Virus record (IMG/VR): IMGVR_UViG_3300042691_019723
Coordinates: 1-59,739 of that record
Reading direction: 5' to 3' (one strand)
Source: a virus
DNA: 59,739 nucleotides
In this document: piece after piece, positions 53,166-58,078 of the stretch
Layout: the number at the start of each line of letters is the position of its first letter
Position numbering within the stretch: position 1 is the stretch's first letter
Made by a program: the position numbers and the translations under genes
The notes under the pieces: model-generated
The model's database searches: none
What the model was told of the DNA's origin: nothing
Seen by the model: only the letters and a program-made list of their open reading frames with translations

Positions 53166-53924
53166 TCATATGATTCTTGTCTTTTCGTGTCCTACGCGAA
53201 TACGCGGATCGCACCAAATTTCAAATCCTGCTTCCTTTGCATCCAAACAGAATGATACATCTTCTCCACACATATCTTGAACTTCTCCAGATTCAAAGAC
53301 TTGCATTTTTGGAGCGAACCATGGATACTTCATTTCTGAATTTTCGAAAACACCATGCTTAATCAAAACCCAACCAAAACCAGTGTAATCAACTGTAAAT
53401 GGTTTACGACGCTTTGAGATGCTTTCAACGGTTTCATGATTCATTACACCACCGTTTCCACGGAAGTCATCTTCTTCTAACCAATGAGCAACGGATGTTG
53501 TTGTGCCATCTTCGGTAGCATACCATCCAGCAGCAATGTCCTGATCCATGAGAATAAGTTGCCAGAACTTTTCCGTATTGAATACAATGTCACTATCGAT
53601 CCAAAGTTGCCAATCATAATTAAGTTTCCCATCCCAGGGAATTTGATCAGGTCCTCGCAGTACATTCGCCCCTAAACATTTGCATCTTGCAAAGTTTACC
53701 ATGGATGAATAATCTTGCGAGATTTGAATACTTGCTCCTGCCTGTACAAGATCAAAACAGAGTTGTACAAAACTTTTCAAATATGTGTAAGAAACTCCGC
53801 GTCCTGGAAGACAGAATACTACGGATTTTCCTCTAACTAGTTCTCTTGCTTTATTGTAATCCCACTCTTCTGCTGGATTACTTTGTGTTGGGTTTTTTGC
53901 TTTTACTGTAAATCCTTTAGCCAT
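53166..53924 (-). CDS. Glycosyltransferase, GT-A type
   Basis: A 252-aa GT-A fold enzyme without membrane segments. LWIDSDIVF (D110, D112) supplies the DxD metal and nucleotide-sugar site. YTGFGWVLIKHGVF and MCGEDVSFCLDAKEAGFEIW (near residues 222-241) form the acceptor-side block, with IRVGHEK at the end. The N-terminus VVFCLPGRGVSYTYLKSF and QISQDYSSMVNFARC are typical of this phage family. The sugar and acceptor are unknown: it might modify virion proteins, phage DNA, or host surface glycans. A near-consensus sigma-70 promoter is directly upstream. Confidence 0.85.
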   Translation of the reverse strand: MAKGFTVKAKNPTQSNPAEEWDYNKARELVRGKSVVFCLPGRGVSYTYLKSFVQLCFDLVQAGASIQISQDYSSMVNFARCKCLGANVLRGPDQIPWDGKLNYDWQLWIDSDIVFNTEKFWQLILMDQDIAAGWYATEDGTTTSVAHWLEEDDFRGNGGVMNHETVESISKRRKPFTVDYTGFGWVLIKHGVFENSEMKYPWFAPKMQVFESGEVQDMCGEDVSFCLDAKEAGFEIWCDPRIRVGHEKTRII

Positions 53925-53946
53925 AAGATGAATCGTTTACTTCATT

Positions 53947-53975
53947 ATCATACAGTACTATGTATAGTCTGTCAA
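53947..53975 (-). promoter_or_regulatory. Near-consensus sigma-70 promoter for the glycosyltransferase operon
   Basis: Minus strand: TTGACA (53970-53975), 17-bp spacer, TATGAT (53947-53952). The spacer contains TACA-N6-TGTA, a possible small operator. The start codon at 53924 is 22 bases downstream of the -10. Confidence 0.85.
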
Positions 53976-53979
53976 CTAG

Positions 53980-54150
53980 TCATTTTTTTTCAGTTAAAAT
54001 GACTTCTGTACCCTCTATTAGAAATTCAATCTCAGTATCTTCATACCAAGAAAGATCATTAATAATCTGTTCCGGAATTACTAAGTAGTACTCGCCCGTA
54101 ATTGGATCAACCTGTAGAGAGTGAAAAATATCCCCGGATTTTTTTTTCAT
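53980..54150 (-). CDS. AbrB/SpoVT-like DNA-binding regulator (56 aa)
   Basis: A hand-read gene starting MKKKSGDIFHSLQVDPITGE and continuing YYLVIPEQIINDLSWYEDTE, then IEFLIEGTEVILTEKK. The layout (short strand, hydrophobic I-P-x-x-I/L, W-x-x-x-D-x-I/L, then V-I-L) is that of the swapped-hairpin AbrB-like domain in small phage regulators. It would bind DNA as a dimer. It ends five bases from the glycosyltransferase promoter, so control of that promoter is a plausible but untested idea. The poly-A run near the start makes the exact N-terminus a little uncertain. Confidence 0.65.
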   Translation of the reverse strand: MKKKSGDIFHSLQVDPITGEYYLVIPEQIINDLSWYEDTEIEFLIEGTEVILTEKK

Positions 54151-54159
54151 TTTTTTATA

Positions 54160-54372
54160 CGCAAAATTTATTTTTATATATTAGATATTTTCTGTTTTTT
54201 TATATCTCCGGAATTTTTTTTTTAAAATCATTATATTTAACTGGCAAAAGCAAGACTTTGTAGCCTTAGGGATCCATTGGTTTTTATATACGGGGGCGCC
54301 CCCCCATAACGCCCACCGCCCGCAACTGCCGATCACGAACGAACGAACTGCCCCCCACGAACGGGGGGGGGG
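54160..54372. other. Composition junction without a gene
   Basis: The first ~75 bases are T-rich tracts with two related blocks, TATCCCCGGATTTTTTTTT (54128 on) and TATCTCCGGAATTTTTTTTT (54203 on). From about 54290 the sequence turns GC-rich, with the palindrome GGGGGCGCCCCC (54294-54305) and a ten-G run ending at 54372. I see no ORF with a start and no tRNA. Confidence 0.6.
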
Positions 54373-54582
54373 TCACCCCTGCTGACTGACCCACCCGCTG
54401 ATGGGGCAGCGGTGAGGAGCGAAGTGCGTCTCAGAAAACTGCGCGGCAATGGTGGCAGCGGGCAGCCCCCAATGAATGAACTGAGAGGGGAGGGAACCGT
54501 CCTTCATTTGATCGCCACGGGAAATCCATTTGATCTGGCGGGTCTTCAGGTCGGAGCAGGCGGCGTAGGGGTAGAGGGTCAT
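54373..54582 (-). CDS. Island microprotein 1 (69 aa)
   Basis: First gene of the junction side of the island. I place the start at the ATG at 54582 because the 12 residues before it (LQFSQF...) are the translated promoter cassette. It begins MTLYPYAACSDLKTRQIKWI, is followed by SRGDQMKDGSLPSQFIHWGL, and has two Cys. Codons end mainly in G or C, unlike the structural genes. It is preceded by the promoter at 54598 and ends in a G-run. Unknown function. Expression from its own promoter points to an early role. Confidence 0.6.
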   Translation of the reverse strand: MTLYPYAACSDLKTRQIKWISRGDQMKDGSLPSQFIHWGLPAATIAAQFSETHFAPHRCPISGWVSQQG

Positions 54583-54597
54583 TGGTTGGGGTCGGTT

Positions 54598-54619
54598 GAA
54601 CTGAGAGAATTGTAGCACG
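54598..54619 (-). promoter_or_regulatory. Island promoter cassette A
   Basis: Minus strand CGTGCTACAATTCTCTCAGT followed by TC. Extended -10 TGCTACAAT; the ATG at 54582 is about 27 bases from the -10. Nearly identical to cassette B. Confidence 0.75.
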
Positions 54620-54621
54620 AA

Positions 54622-54912
54622 TCAGAGACCAGCGATCCTGTCCATGGCAGCGGCACGGCGGTCGGCACGGTACTGATCACGGGCACGAATCATCACCGCC
54701 TCAAGGTCGGCAACCATCACCTTACCGATGCCCGTCACGCGGGTGATGGTCATGCCCTTACCAGCACCGACAGCATGGGAGGCACCGCCCGCAACGGTAT
54801 CAGCATCACGAACGGAACCGATGGCAGCGCCGCGCCCATGCTGAGAATTGCGGGAAAGGGTCTCACCCTTACGGGGACCACGGCGGGGGAGGCGGGTGAC
54901 GGTGTAGATCAT
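54622..54912 (-). CDS. Island microprotein 2 (96 aa, basic)
   Basis: Start set at the ATG at 54912 after removing the promoter-derived extension. MIYTVTRLPRRGPRKGETLS opens a strongly basic, Gly/Ala-rich first half (RNSQHGRGAAIGSVRDADTV). A predicted helix follows near the C-terminus (VADLEAVMIRARDQYRADRR). The net charge is very positive, which would suit nucleic-acid or polymerase binding, as in many small T4-like early proteins, though that is only analogy. The stop (TGA) is three bases before cassette A. Confidence 0.6.
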   Translation of the reverse strand: MIYTVTRLPRRGPRKGETLSRNSQHGRGAAIGSVRDADTVAGGASHAVGAGKGMTITRVTGIGKVMVADLEAVMIRARDQYRADRRAAAMDRIAGL

Positions 54913-54927
54913 TTGGGGTTCGCTTGT

Positions 54928-54949
54928 GAACTGAGAGAATTGTAGCACG
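54928..54949 (-). promoter_or_regulatory. Island promoter cassette B
   Basis: Minus strand CCGTGCTACAATTCTCTCAG continuing TTC; same 19 core bases as cassette A. It precedes the ATG at 54912. Confidence 0.75.
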
Positions 54950-54973
54950 GCAGGGGGTCAGTCCCCGTAGGAG

Positions 54974-55139
54974 TCACCAGAGCAGATCCGCGATTGACTG
55001 GAGGCGCAGGCGGCGGGATTCCAGTTCCTTCAGGATGGCGCGTTCTTCCTTTGTCGTGGGGTTTCCTTCCCACAGCCACTCCTCCAGTTGGAAAGTGGTG
55101 AGATCGTCAAAGGCGGTAGCGATGGTTCCGTTCAGCATG
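54974..55139 (-). pseudogene. Island microgene 3 with apparent one-base frameshift
   Basis: From the ATG at 55139 the frame reads MLNGTIATAFDDLTTFQLEE. In the next frame, from about 55077 to a TGA at 54974, it reads WLWEGNPTTKEERAILKELE followed by SRRLRLQSIADLLW. Removing one T near 55080-55081 joins the two into a 54-aa protein with good coding character in both halves. Neither frame alone is convincing: the first runs on into Pro/Gly-rich sequence without a stop before cassette B, and the second has no start. So this is either a sequencing error, a pseudogene, or a programmed shift. It has its own promoter (55153-55174), like its neighbours. Confidence 0.6.
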
Positions 55140-55152
55140 GGGGTGGGGGTGT

Positions 55153-55174
55153 GAACTGCGTTAATTGTACCATG
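55153..55174 (-). promoter_or_regulatory. Island promoter cassette C
   Basis: Minus strand CATGGTACAATTAACGCAGT followed by TC. The extended -10 is TGGTACAAT. The leader to the ATG at 55139 is C-rich (ACCCCCACCCCC). Confidence 0.65.
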
Positions 55175-55182
55175 GATCGGGG

Positions 55183-55365
55183 TCAGTCCCCCATCACTTC
55201 CTTCAGCGCCTTAAACGCTGCCATCCAATGATCGGCATCGGCAGACCTGCCAGCGAGGCGCTCATCCACGGCAAAGCACAGCACGGCGGTTCGGATGGTG
55301 CCCCAAGTCCCATCGGGCAGGGTCAGGGTGGTAAGGTTCTGAGCGTTCCAGGGGGAGGCGGTCAT
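55183..55365 (-). CDS. Island microprotein 4 (60 aa)
   Basis: Start at the ATG at 55365, the first after cassette D; the upstream open codons (LQLTQF) are promoter. MTASPWNAQNLTTLTLPDGT opens a beta-like half, then WGTIRTAVLCFAVDERLAGR and a helical end DADHWMAAFKALKEVM. GC-rich codons throughout. It could be a compact alpha/beta domain. No family is recognised. The gene ends eight bases before cassette C. Confidence 0.6.
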   Translation of the reverse strand: MTASPWNAQNLTTLTLPDGTWGTIRTAVLCFAVDERLAGRSADADHWMAAFKALKEVMGD

Positions 55366-55380
55366 GAGAGGCGGTTGGTT

Positions 55381-55402
55381 GAACTGGGTTAATTGTAGCA
55401 CG
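55381..55402 (-). promoter_or_regulatory. Island promoter cassette D
   Basis: Minus strand CGTGCTACAATTAACCCAGT followed by TC; the extended -10 is TGCTACAAT. It abuts the stop of the next upstream gene (55403) with no gap. Confidence 0.75.
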
Positions 55403-55612
55403 TTAACGGTCGGCGTTGAAGTCCTCCAGACCGTCAGCGATGCCCTGAAGGAAGGCGGTGCCGATGCCCTGCCAGAATCCAGGGTCGCGGATCAGTTCAG
55501 TGATAGCGCCAAACCAATCAGCGGGGGTCGATGCTGCCAACATCTCCCGCTCTGCAGGGGTCAGGTTGTTAAGGGCATCCTGCAGAGCGGTCATCGGGTC
55601 AGGGCGGGTCAT
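55403..55612 (-). CDS. Island microprotein 5 (69 aa)
   Basis: From the ATG at 55612: MTRPDPMTALQDALNNLTPA, EREMLAASTPADWFGAITEL, then FWQGIGTAFLQGIADGLEDF. It is predicted to be three amphipathic helices with an acidic C-terminus. The second Met at residue 7 could be an alternative start. The L-x-x-L-T-P-A-E-R-E start resembles small helical regulators, but I do not recognise the family. The gene ends directly at cassette D. Confidence 0.6.
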   Translation of the reverse strand: MTRPDPMTALQDALNNLTPAEREMLAASTPADWFGAITELIRDPGFWQGIGTAFLQGIADGLEDFNADR

Positions 55613-55624
55613 CGGGGTTCCTCT

Positions 55625-55646
55625 GAACTGGATTAATTGTAGCACG
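55625..55646 (-). promoter_or_regulatory. Island promoter cassette E
   Basis: Minus strand CGTGCTACAATTAATCCAGT followed by TC. The -10 is TACAAT with upstream TGC. The leader GAGGAACCCCG before the ATG at 55612 is one of the few with a purine-rich (GAGGA) ribosome site. Confidence 0.75.
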
Positions 55647-55656
55647 TCGGGGGGGG

Positions 55657-55821
55657 TCAAACCATATGATCTGCCAGACCCCAGTTAATCACAATCAGGT
55701 CGGGGTTCAGGCGAGCACAGGTGTCCCATGCCTGCTGCGCGGTTTCTGCCATATAGGACAGGGTGACTTGCCGACGCTGGCGAGTGTGGAAACCGGTGAA
55801 CAGGAAACTGGATTCGGTCAT
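55657..55821 (-). CDS. Island microprotein 6 (54 aa)
   Basis: A hand-read gene: MTESSFLFTGFHTRQRRQVT, LSYMAETAQQAWDTCARLNP, DLIVINWGLADHMV. The pattern is beta strand, helix with A-W-D-x-C, beta strand. The next gene (55869-56030) repeats A-W-D-L-C in a similar place, so the two may be diverged duplicates. The start is preceded by a run of ten C, and the stop TGA by a seven-C run on the other side. Function unknown. Confidence 0.65.
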   Translation of the reverse strand: MTESSFLFTGFHTRQRRQVTLSYMAETAQQAWDTCARLNPDLIVINWGLADHMV

Positions 55822-55835
55822 GGGGGGGGGGTGTC

Positions 55836-55856
55836 GGTTGAGAGTATTGTAGCACG
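55836..55856 (-). promoter_or_regulatory. Island promoter cassette F
   Basis: Minus strand CGTGCTACAATACTCTCAAC with extended -10 TGCTACAAT. The leader to the ATG at 55821 contains a run of ten C directly before the start codon. Confidence 0.7.
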
Positions 55857-55868
55857 TAAACGGCGGGG

Positions 55869-56030
55869 TCAGCGCCCGTCAGTGTAATCTCCGATGATCA
55901 CCCCATTCTGGCGAACCTGAGCGTAACCGTACTCCTCAGAGAGGTCCAGGCACAGATCCCATGCGCGGTCGGCATCGGTGGTAGTGTTCTCCCAGGGAGC
56001 GGCGGGGCAGATCACGTCAAGGCGGGTCAT
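55869..56030 (-). CDS. Island microprotein 7 (53 aa)
   Basis: A hand-read gene: MTRLDVICPAAPWENTTTDA, DRAWDLCLDLSEEYGYAQVR, QNGVIIGDYTDGR. The helix A-W-D-L-C-L-D-L matches the position of A-W-D-T-C-A-R-L in the previous gene. It has three acidic patches and is slightly acidic overall. A -10-like TATGAT at 56054-56059 precedes it, but not the CAGTTCA leader of the other cassettes. Function unknown. Confidence 0.65.
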   Translation of the reverse strand: MTRLDVICPAAPWENTTTDADRAWDLCLDLSEEYGYAQVRQNGVIIGDYTDGR

Positions 56031-56053
56031 GGGTTCGTTTCGTTTGTCCCCTT

Positions 56054-56059
56054 ATCATA
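56054..56059 (-). promoter_or_regulatory. -10-like box TATGAT
   Basis: Located 24 bases before the ATG at 56030, preceded by CTG. It lacks the cassette leader and a clear -35. Confidence 0.4.
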
Positions 56060-56086
56060 CAGGGTCATCGGTGCCCCAAGCGGAAA

Positions 56087-56116
56087 CCCTGTGCCAGCGG
56101 TTTGACCGGCACAGGG
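56087..56116. terminator. GC-rich hairpin after the 49-aa gene
   Basis: Nine perfect pairs, CCCTGTGCC with GGCACAGGG, and a 12-base loop, nine bases after the stop at 56125. No T-run, so it may be a rho-independent-like, processing or stability element rather than a normal terminator. Similar GTGCC/GGCAC hairpins lie at 56897-56918 and 58142-58165. Confidence 0.5.
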
Positions 56117-56124
56117 GTTAGCTA

Positions 56125-56274
56125 TTAGAATTGAATCTCACTCAGAGTAGGATTAGCAGCGGAATCAGAATTGCCACTGTCAGAAACCCCATCAGCAATT
56201 GTATTAAGAATTTGGAGAATTTGCTCACCATTGGAACCTTGGCGAAGGAGTGAGAGGATGACATCGCGGGACAT
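56125..56274 (-). CDS. Island microprotein 8 (49 aa)
   Basis: A hand-read gene: MSRDVILSLLRQGSNGEQIL, QILNTIADGVSDSGNSDSAA, then NPTLSEIQF. The N-terminal 28 residues are one or two amphipathic helices with a G-S-N-G turn; the rest is disordered and Ser/Asn-rich. This layout (R-D-x-x-x-x-L-L-x-x-G-x-x-G-x-x-I-L) is familiar from small cyanophage and Synechococcus proteins of unknown function. The codons are less GC-rich than those of the preceding genes. A long AT-rich leader precedes it without a repeat cassette. Confidence 0.65.
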   Translation of the reverse strand: MSRDVILSLLRQGSNGEQILQILNTIADGVSDSGNSDSAANPTLSEIQF

Positions 56275-56337
56275 GATTAATTTGAAAAAATGTTAGGAAT
56301 GGTTGAGCAGTTTTAGGTCATGCTCAGGACCCACACT

Positions 56338-56598
56338 TTAGAAGTCGAAAACGTCTCCGTTGATTTCGGCGCGGTTAACTTTAGGATCGTTCCACTTCAC
56401 ACCGTCAGGGGTCTCTTTAGTGCCGAATTCATAGAACAATTCCAGCAGCTCTTCATAGCAGCAGACATCATTTTGCTGGATGAATTCTTGAATCGATTCA
56501 TCATTCTCAATCCAGAGGACAACGTTCCAGGTTTCATAATTCGTCCAACCGTTGTAGGTTGTATCTGTCAGGCAGGTCTGGTAGGTTGCGGTTGCCAT
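56338..56598 (-). CDS. GWTNYETWN-family small protein (DUF7249-like, 86 aa)
   Basis: Start set at the ATG at 56598, right after cassette G; 36 upstream open codons are promoter and intergenic sequence. MATATYQTCLTDTTYNGWTN is followed by YETWNVVLWIENDESIQEF. The motif GWTNxxTWNVxLWIxND is that of a small family widespread in phages and plasmids (I recall the name DUF7249, to be checked). The function of the family is unknown. The C-terminal half is acidic with two adjacent Cys (VCCYEELLELFYEF). It has its own promoter, like the rest of the island. Confidence 0.8.
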   Translation of the reverse strand: MATATYQTCLTDTTYNGWTNYETWNVVLWIENDESIQEFIQQNDVCCYEELLELFYEFGTKETPDGVKWNDPKVNRAEINGDVFDF

Positions 56599-56613
56599 TG
56601 TGGTTCGGGGTGT

Positions 56614-56635
56614 GAACTGAGTTAATTGTAGCAGG
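56614..56635 (-). promoter_or_regulatory. Island promoter cassette G
   Basis: Minus strand CCTGCTACAATTAACTCAGT followed by TC. Extended -10 TGCTACAAT; it precedes the DUF7249-like gene. Confidence 0.75.
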
Positions 56636-56665
56636 TCAGGGGGCAGGGGGAGACCCCTTGTGCCA

Positions 56666-56833
56666 CTATGCCAGGTGGGCGAACTGTGCCAGGGAGGAGG
56701 GGGCAACGTGGGAGGGTGACCCGCAGGACTTGTAGAAGGTCACCATACGCTCTGCCTCTGCCAGGGTGGGGAACCACTGAGAGCGCCACTGGCAGTCACC
56801 GTAGGGGGTCTGGTAACGAACTTCGATTCTCAT
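56666..56833 (-). CDS. Island microprotein 9 (55 aa)
   Basis: From the ATG at 56833: MRIEVRYQTPYGDCQWRSQW, FPTLAEAERMVTFYKSCGSP, SHVAPSSLAQFAHLA. Beta strands (RIEVRYQTPYG) lead to a helix (LAEAERMVTFYKSCG), a compact beta-beta-alpha pattern. The longer upstream ORF is rejected because it runs through the -10 region and the previous gene end. A TAGAAT box lies 27 bases upstream. Function unknown. Confidence 0.6.
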   Translation of the reverse strand: MRIEVRYQTPYGDCQWRSQWFPTLAEAERMVTFYKSCGSPSHVAPSSLAQFAHLA

Positions 56834-56859
56834 GGGTTGGGGTTGTTTGGTATGAAAGA

Positions 56860-56865
56860 ATTCTA
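56860..56865 (-). promoter_or_regulatory. Island -10 box TAGAAT
   Basis: Minus strand CCTTAGAATTCTTTCATACC, 27 bases before the ATG at 56833, in the same relative place as the cassette -10 boxes but with a diverged leader. Confidence 0.5.
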
Positions 56866-56896
56866 AGGGGTCAGGGGGCATCCAGTGCCCCCCAGT

Positions 56897-56918
56897 GTGC
56901 CAGTGCCTCAGATGGCAC
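56897..56918. repeat. GTGCCA/TGGCAC hairpin at a gene end
   Basis: Six perfect pairs, 10-base loop, overlapping the stop codon at 56908. It belongs to the set of GTGCC/GGCAC hairpins at gene ends in the island. Confidence 0.5.
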
Positions 56919-57105
56919 AAGTGGCAGGGGTCAGGGTGACCGTGGTGCTACCATCGATAGCCAGCAGTGCGGCATCCATTGCATCCAAGCGGGCTTCCAC
57001 AATAGAGGCGGTGAAATGCTCGGGGAAGTCAACTGCCAGCTTCAGGAGCTCACCTTTCCAGCTGATCAGGGCGGTGCGGATCTCAGAGGTGGGGAGGGTT
57101 GCCAT
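56908..57105 (-). CDS. Island microprotein 10 (65 aa)
   Basis: From the ATG at 57105: MATLPTSEIRTALISWKGEL, LKLAVDFPEHFTASIVEARL, DAMDAALLAIDGSTTVTLTP, ending ATCAI. Two or three amphipathic helices with a hydrophobic C-terminus. Upstream in-frame codons include the promoter and the previous gene end, so they are excluded. A TATACT box lies 23 bases before the start. GC-rich, Ala/Leu-rich codons. No family recognised. Confidence 0.6.
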   Translation of the reverse strand: MATLPTSEIRTALISWKGELLKLAVDFPEHFTASIVEARLDAMDAALLAIDGSTTVTLTPATCAI

Positions 57106-57127
57106 CGGGTCTCTCTCAACTGAATTC

Positions 57128-57133
57128 AGTATA
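57128..57133 (-). promoter_or_regulatory. Island promoter cassette H (-10 TATACT)
   Basis: Minus strand CCCTATACTGAATTCAGTTG, then AGAGAGACCCG and the ATG at 57105. The CAGTT leader block is shared with cassettes A-G and I. Confidence 0.7.
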
Positions 57134-57173
57134 GGGTGGATGGGGACCGTTTCCAGCCCCCTTGTGCCACTTG

Positions 57174-57356
57174 TCAGACCGTCACATCCTCCACCAGTTC
57201 GGGGTAGTATTCTTGACATTCAGTGATCAATTCTTCATCAGAATACTTAGCATAGCCCTCATCCAGGTAATCATAACAAAGTTGGGTCATTGTCTTAAGG
57301 TCCATGTCATCCAACACCTGCTGAATGAGTTGGTCTTGAAGTTCAGTGCGGTTCAT
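57174..57356 (-). CDS. Island acidic microprotein 11 (60 aa)
   Basis: MNRTELQDQLIQQVLDDMDL, KTMTQLCYDYLDEGYAKYSD, EELITECQEYYPELVEDVTV. A helical acidic protein (Asp+Glu far above Lys+Arg) of a type repeatedly found in cyanophage early regions. It is the last gene of a six-gene chain: its ATG overlaps the previous stop as ATGA. The block L-x-x-x-L-x-x-D-x-Y/E-L resembles its neighbours, hinting at duplication. Unknown function; acidic small proteins often act as DNA mimics or polymerase binders in phages, but that is only a possibility. Confidence 0.75.
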   Translation of the reverse strand: MNRTELQDQLIQQVLDDMDLKTMTQLCYDYLDEGYAKYSDEELITECQEYYPELVEDVTV

Positions 57357-57529
57357 TCATCATCTCCAAAGTTGTTCATAAGAAAGTCCTCAAGTTCAAT
57401 CAGTTTGCTATCACTGAGAGAGACAATGTACTCATCAACGATAGTAGCAAGCAGGTCGGGATCTTGGCGACATTTATCATACAGAAACTCAAAAAGTTCT
57501 GTACCATTAGAATAACGAAGGTCAGTCAT
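57353..57529 (-). CDS. Island acidic microprotein 12 (58 aa)
   Basis: A hand-read gene: MTDLRYSNGTELFEFLYDKC, RQDPDLLATIVDEYIVSLSD, SKLIELEDFLMNNFGDDE. Helical and acidic, with L-x-x-L-x-D-x-x-L-I-E-L-E-D-F-L near the C-terminus. Its start overlaps the preceding gene by 8 bases and its stop overlaps the next ATG. It is less GC-rich than the cassettes at 54-56 kb. Unknown function. Confidence 0.75.
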   Translation of the reverse strand: MTDLRYSNGTELFEFLYDKCRQDPDLLATIVDEYIVSLSDSKLIELEDFLMNNFGDDE

Positions 57530-57668
57530 CTAAACAGTGACGGTAGGTTTGATTGAGTCGAATCAGAATGTCATTCCAGAACTCTACATCTTCATCGTCA
57601 TTGTATTGGTTGTTTTCTTCAACCAAACGGATGAGATTGTTGAGGTCATCGGGTGTGAGAAAGTTCAT
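57522..57668 (-). CDS. Island acidic microprotein 13 (48 aa)
   Basis: A hand-read gene: MNFLTPDDLNNLIRLVEENN, QYNDDEDVEFWNDILIRLNQ, ending TYRHCLDD. Acidic and helical, with F-W-N-D-I-L-I-R-L. It begins three bases after the previous stop and overlaps the next start by 8 bases, so ribosomes can pass from gene to gene. L-T-P-D-D-L recalls L-T-D-D-Q-L in the next upstream protein. Confidence 0.7.
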   Translation of the reverse strand: MNFLTPDDLNNLIRLVEENNQYNDDEDVEFWNDILIRLNQTYRHCLDD

Positions 57669-57670
57669 TC

Positions 57671-57820
57671 TCAGTGGTGAAGAGTGATAAGGGCAGAGGC
57701 AAACTTGTCATCGTCCAGCATCTCCAACTGGTCATCAGTAAGTGACATTAGCAGGGCGACGATTTCAGCGAATGACATAGTGGGTTCCTTAAGTTCGGGG
57801 TAGAGGGTTTCAGTAATCAT
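57671..57820 (-). CDS. Island acidic microprotein 14 (49 aa)
   Basis: From the ATG at 57820: MITETLYPELKEPTMSFAEI, VALLMSLTDDQLEMLDDDKF, ASALITLHH. A start at the internal Met (57778) giving 35 aa is also possible and has a GGAACC leader. The motif S-L-T-D-D-Q-L-E-M-L-D-D-D-K-F is a typical short cyanophage block. It overlaps the preceding gene by 11 bases. Further upstream open codons belong to the frame shadow of that gene. Confidence 0.65.
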   Translation of the reverse strand: MITETLYPELKEPTMSFAEIVALLMSLTDDQLEMLDDDKFASALITLHH

Positions 57821-57932
57821 AGTCACCTTTGAGGTATTCATCAAGGTTGAAATCTTTGGAGTCTTGCATCTCCGGGATGTCAAAGATTTCGCCGGGAGCA
57901 TCTTGAATCTCAGACCAGAGTTCGTCAGTCAT
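57810..57932 (-). CDS. Island acidic microprotein 15 (40 aa)
   Basis: A hand-read gene of 40 codons: MTDELWSEIQDAPGEIFDIP, EMQDSKDFNLDEYLKGDYDY. It has 13 Asp/Glu and only 2 Lys, so it is extremely acidic and probably disordered with one short helix. It starts as ATGA on the previous stop. The ORF is short but its position in an unbroken coupled chain supports it. Function unknown. Confidence 0.65.
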   Translation of the reverse strand: MTDELWSEIQDAPGEIFDIPEMQDSKDFNLDEYLKGDYDY

Positions 57933-58078
57933 CCCAATTTCCTCAACATTTCATAGTAAATGTTCAACTCTCTTCGCACACTATTCAATTCACTATTCGT
58001 TGCACCTTGCGATTGGAGAGTGTTAAACTGTTCGTGCAATTCATCAAGTTTGGATTGAATTGTTTGTGCGTCAGTCAT
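57929..58078 (-). CDS. Island coiled-coil microprotein 16 (49 aa)
   Basis: From the ATG at 58078: MTDAQTIQSKLDELHEQFNT, LQSQGATNSELNSVRRELNI, YYEMLRKLG. A helical hairpin: two heptad-like helices around Q-G-A-T-N-S. First gene of the six-gene coupled chain 58078-57174 behind the TATACT promoter at 58107. The 17 upstream in-frame codons run through the promoter leader and are excluded. Confidence 0.7.
   Translation of the reverse strand: MTDAQTIQSKLDELHEQFNTLQSQGATNSELNSVRRELNIYYEMLRKLG

Noticed and set aside
54250-54372. Possible tRNA or attachment site at the composition junction
   Set aside because: I could not fold a cloverleaf, and there is no recognisable tRNA 3' end or integrase; the GGGGGCGCCCCC palindrome alone does not support it.
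54583-54618. N-terminal extensions of island ORFs reading LQFSQF, LQLTQF or LQLIQF
   Set aside because: They are the translated promoter cassette (minus CTACAATT…CAGTT) shared by unrelated genes, so the starts were moved to the next ATG.
55403-55688. TTGACC sequences as -35 boxes of the island promoters
   Set aside because: They come from TGA stop codons followed by C runs and lie only 11-13 bases from the -10, with variable spacing.
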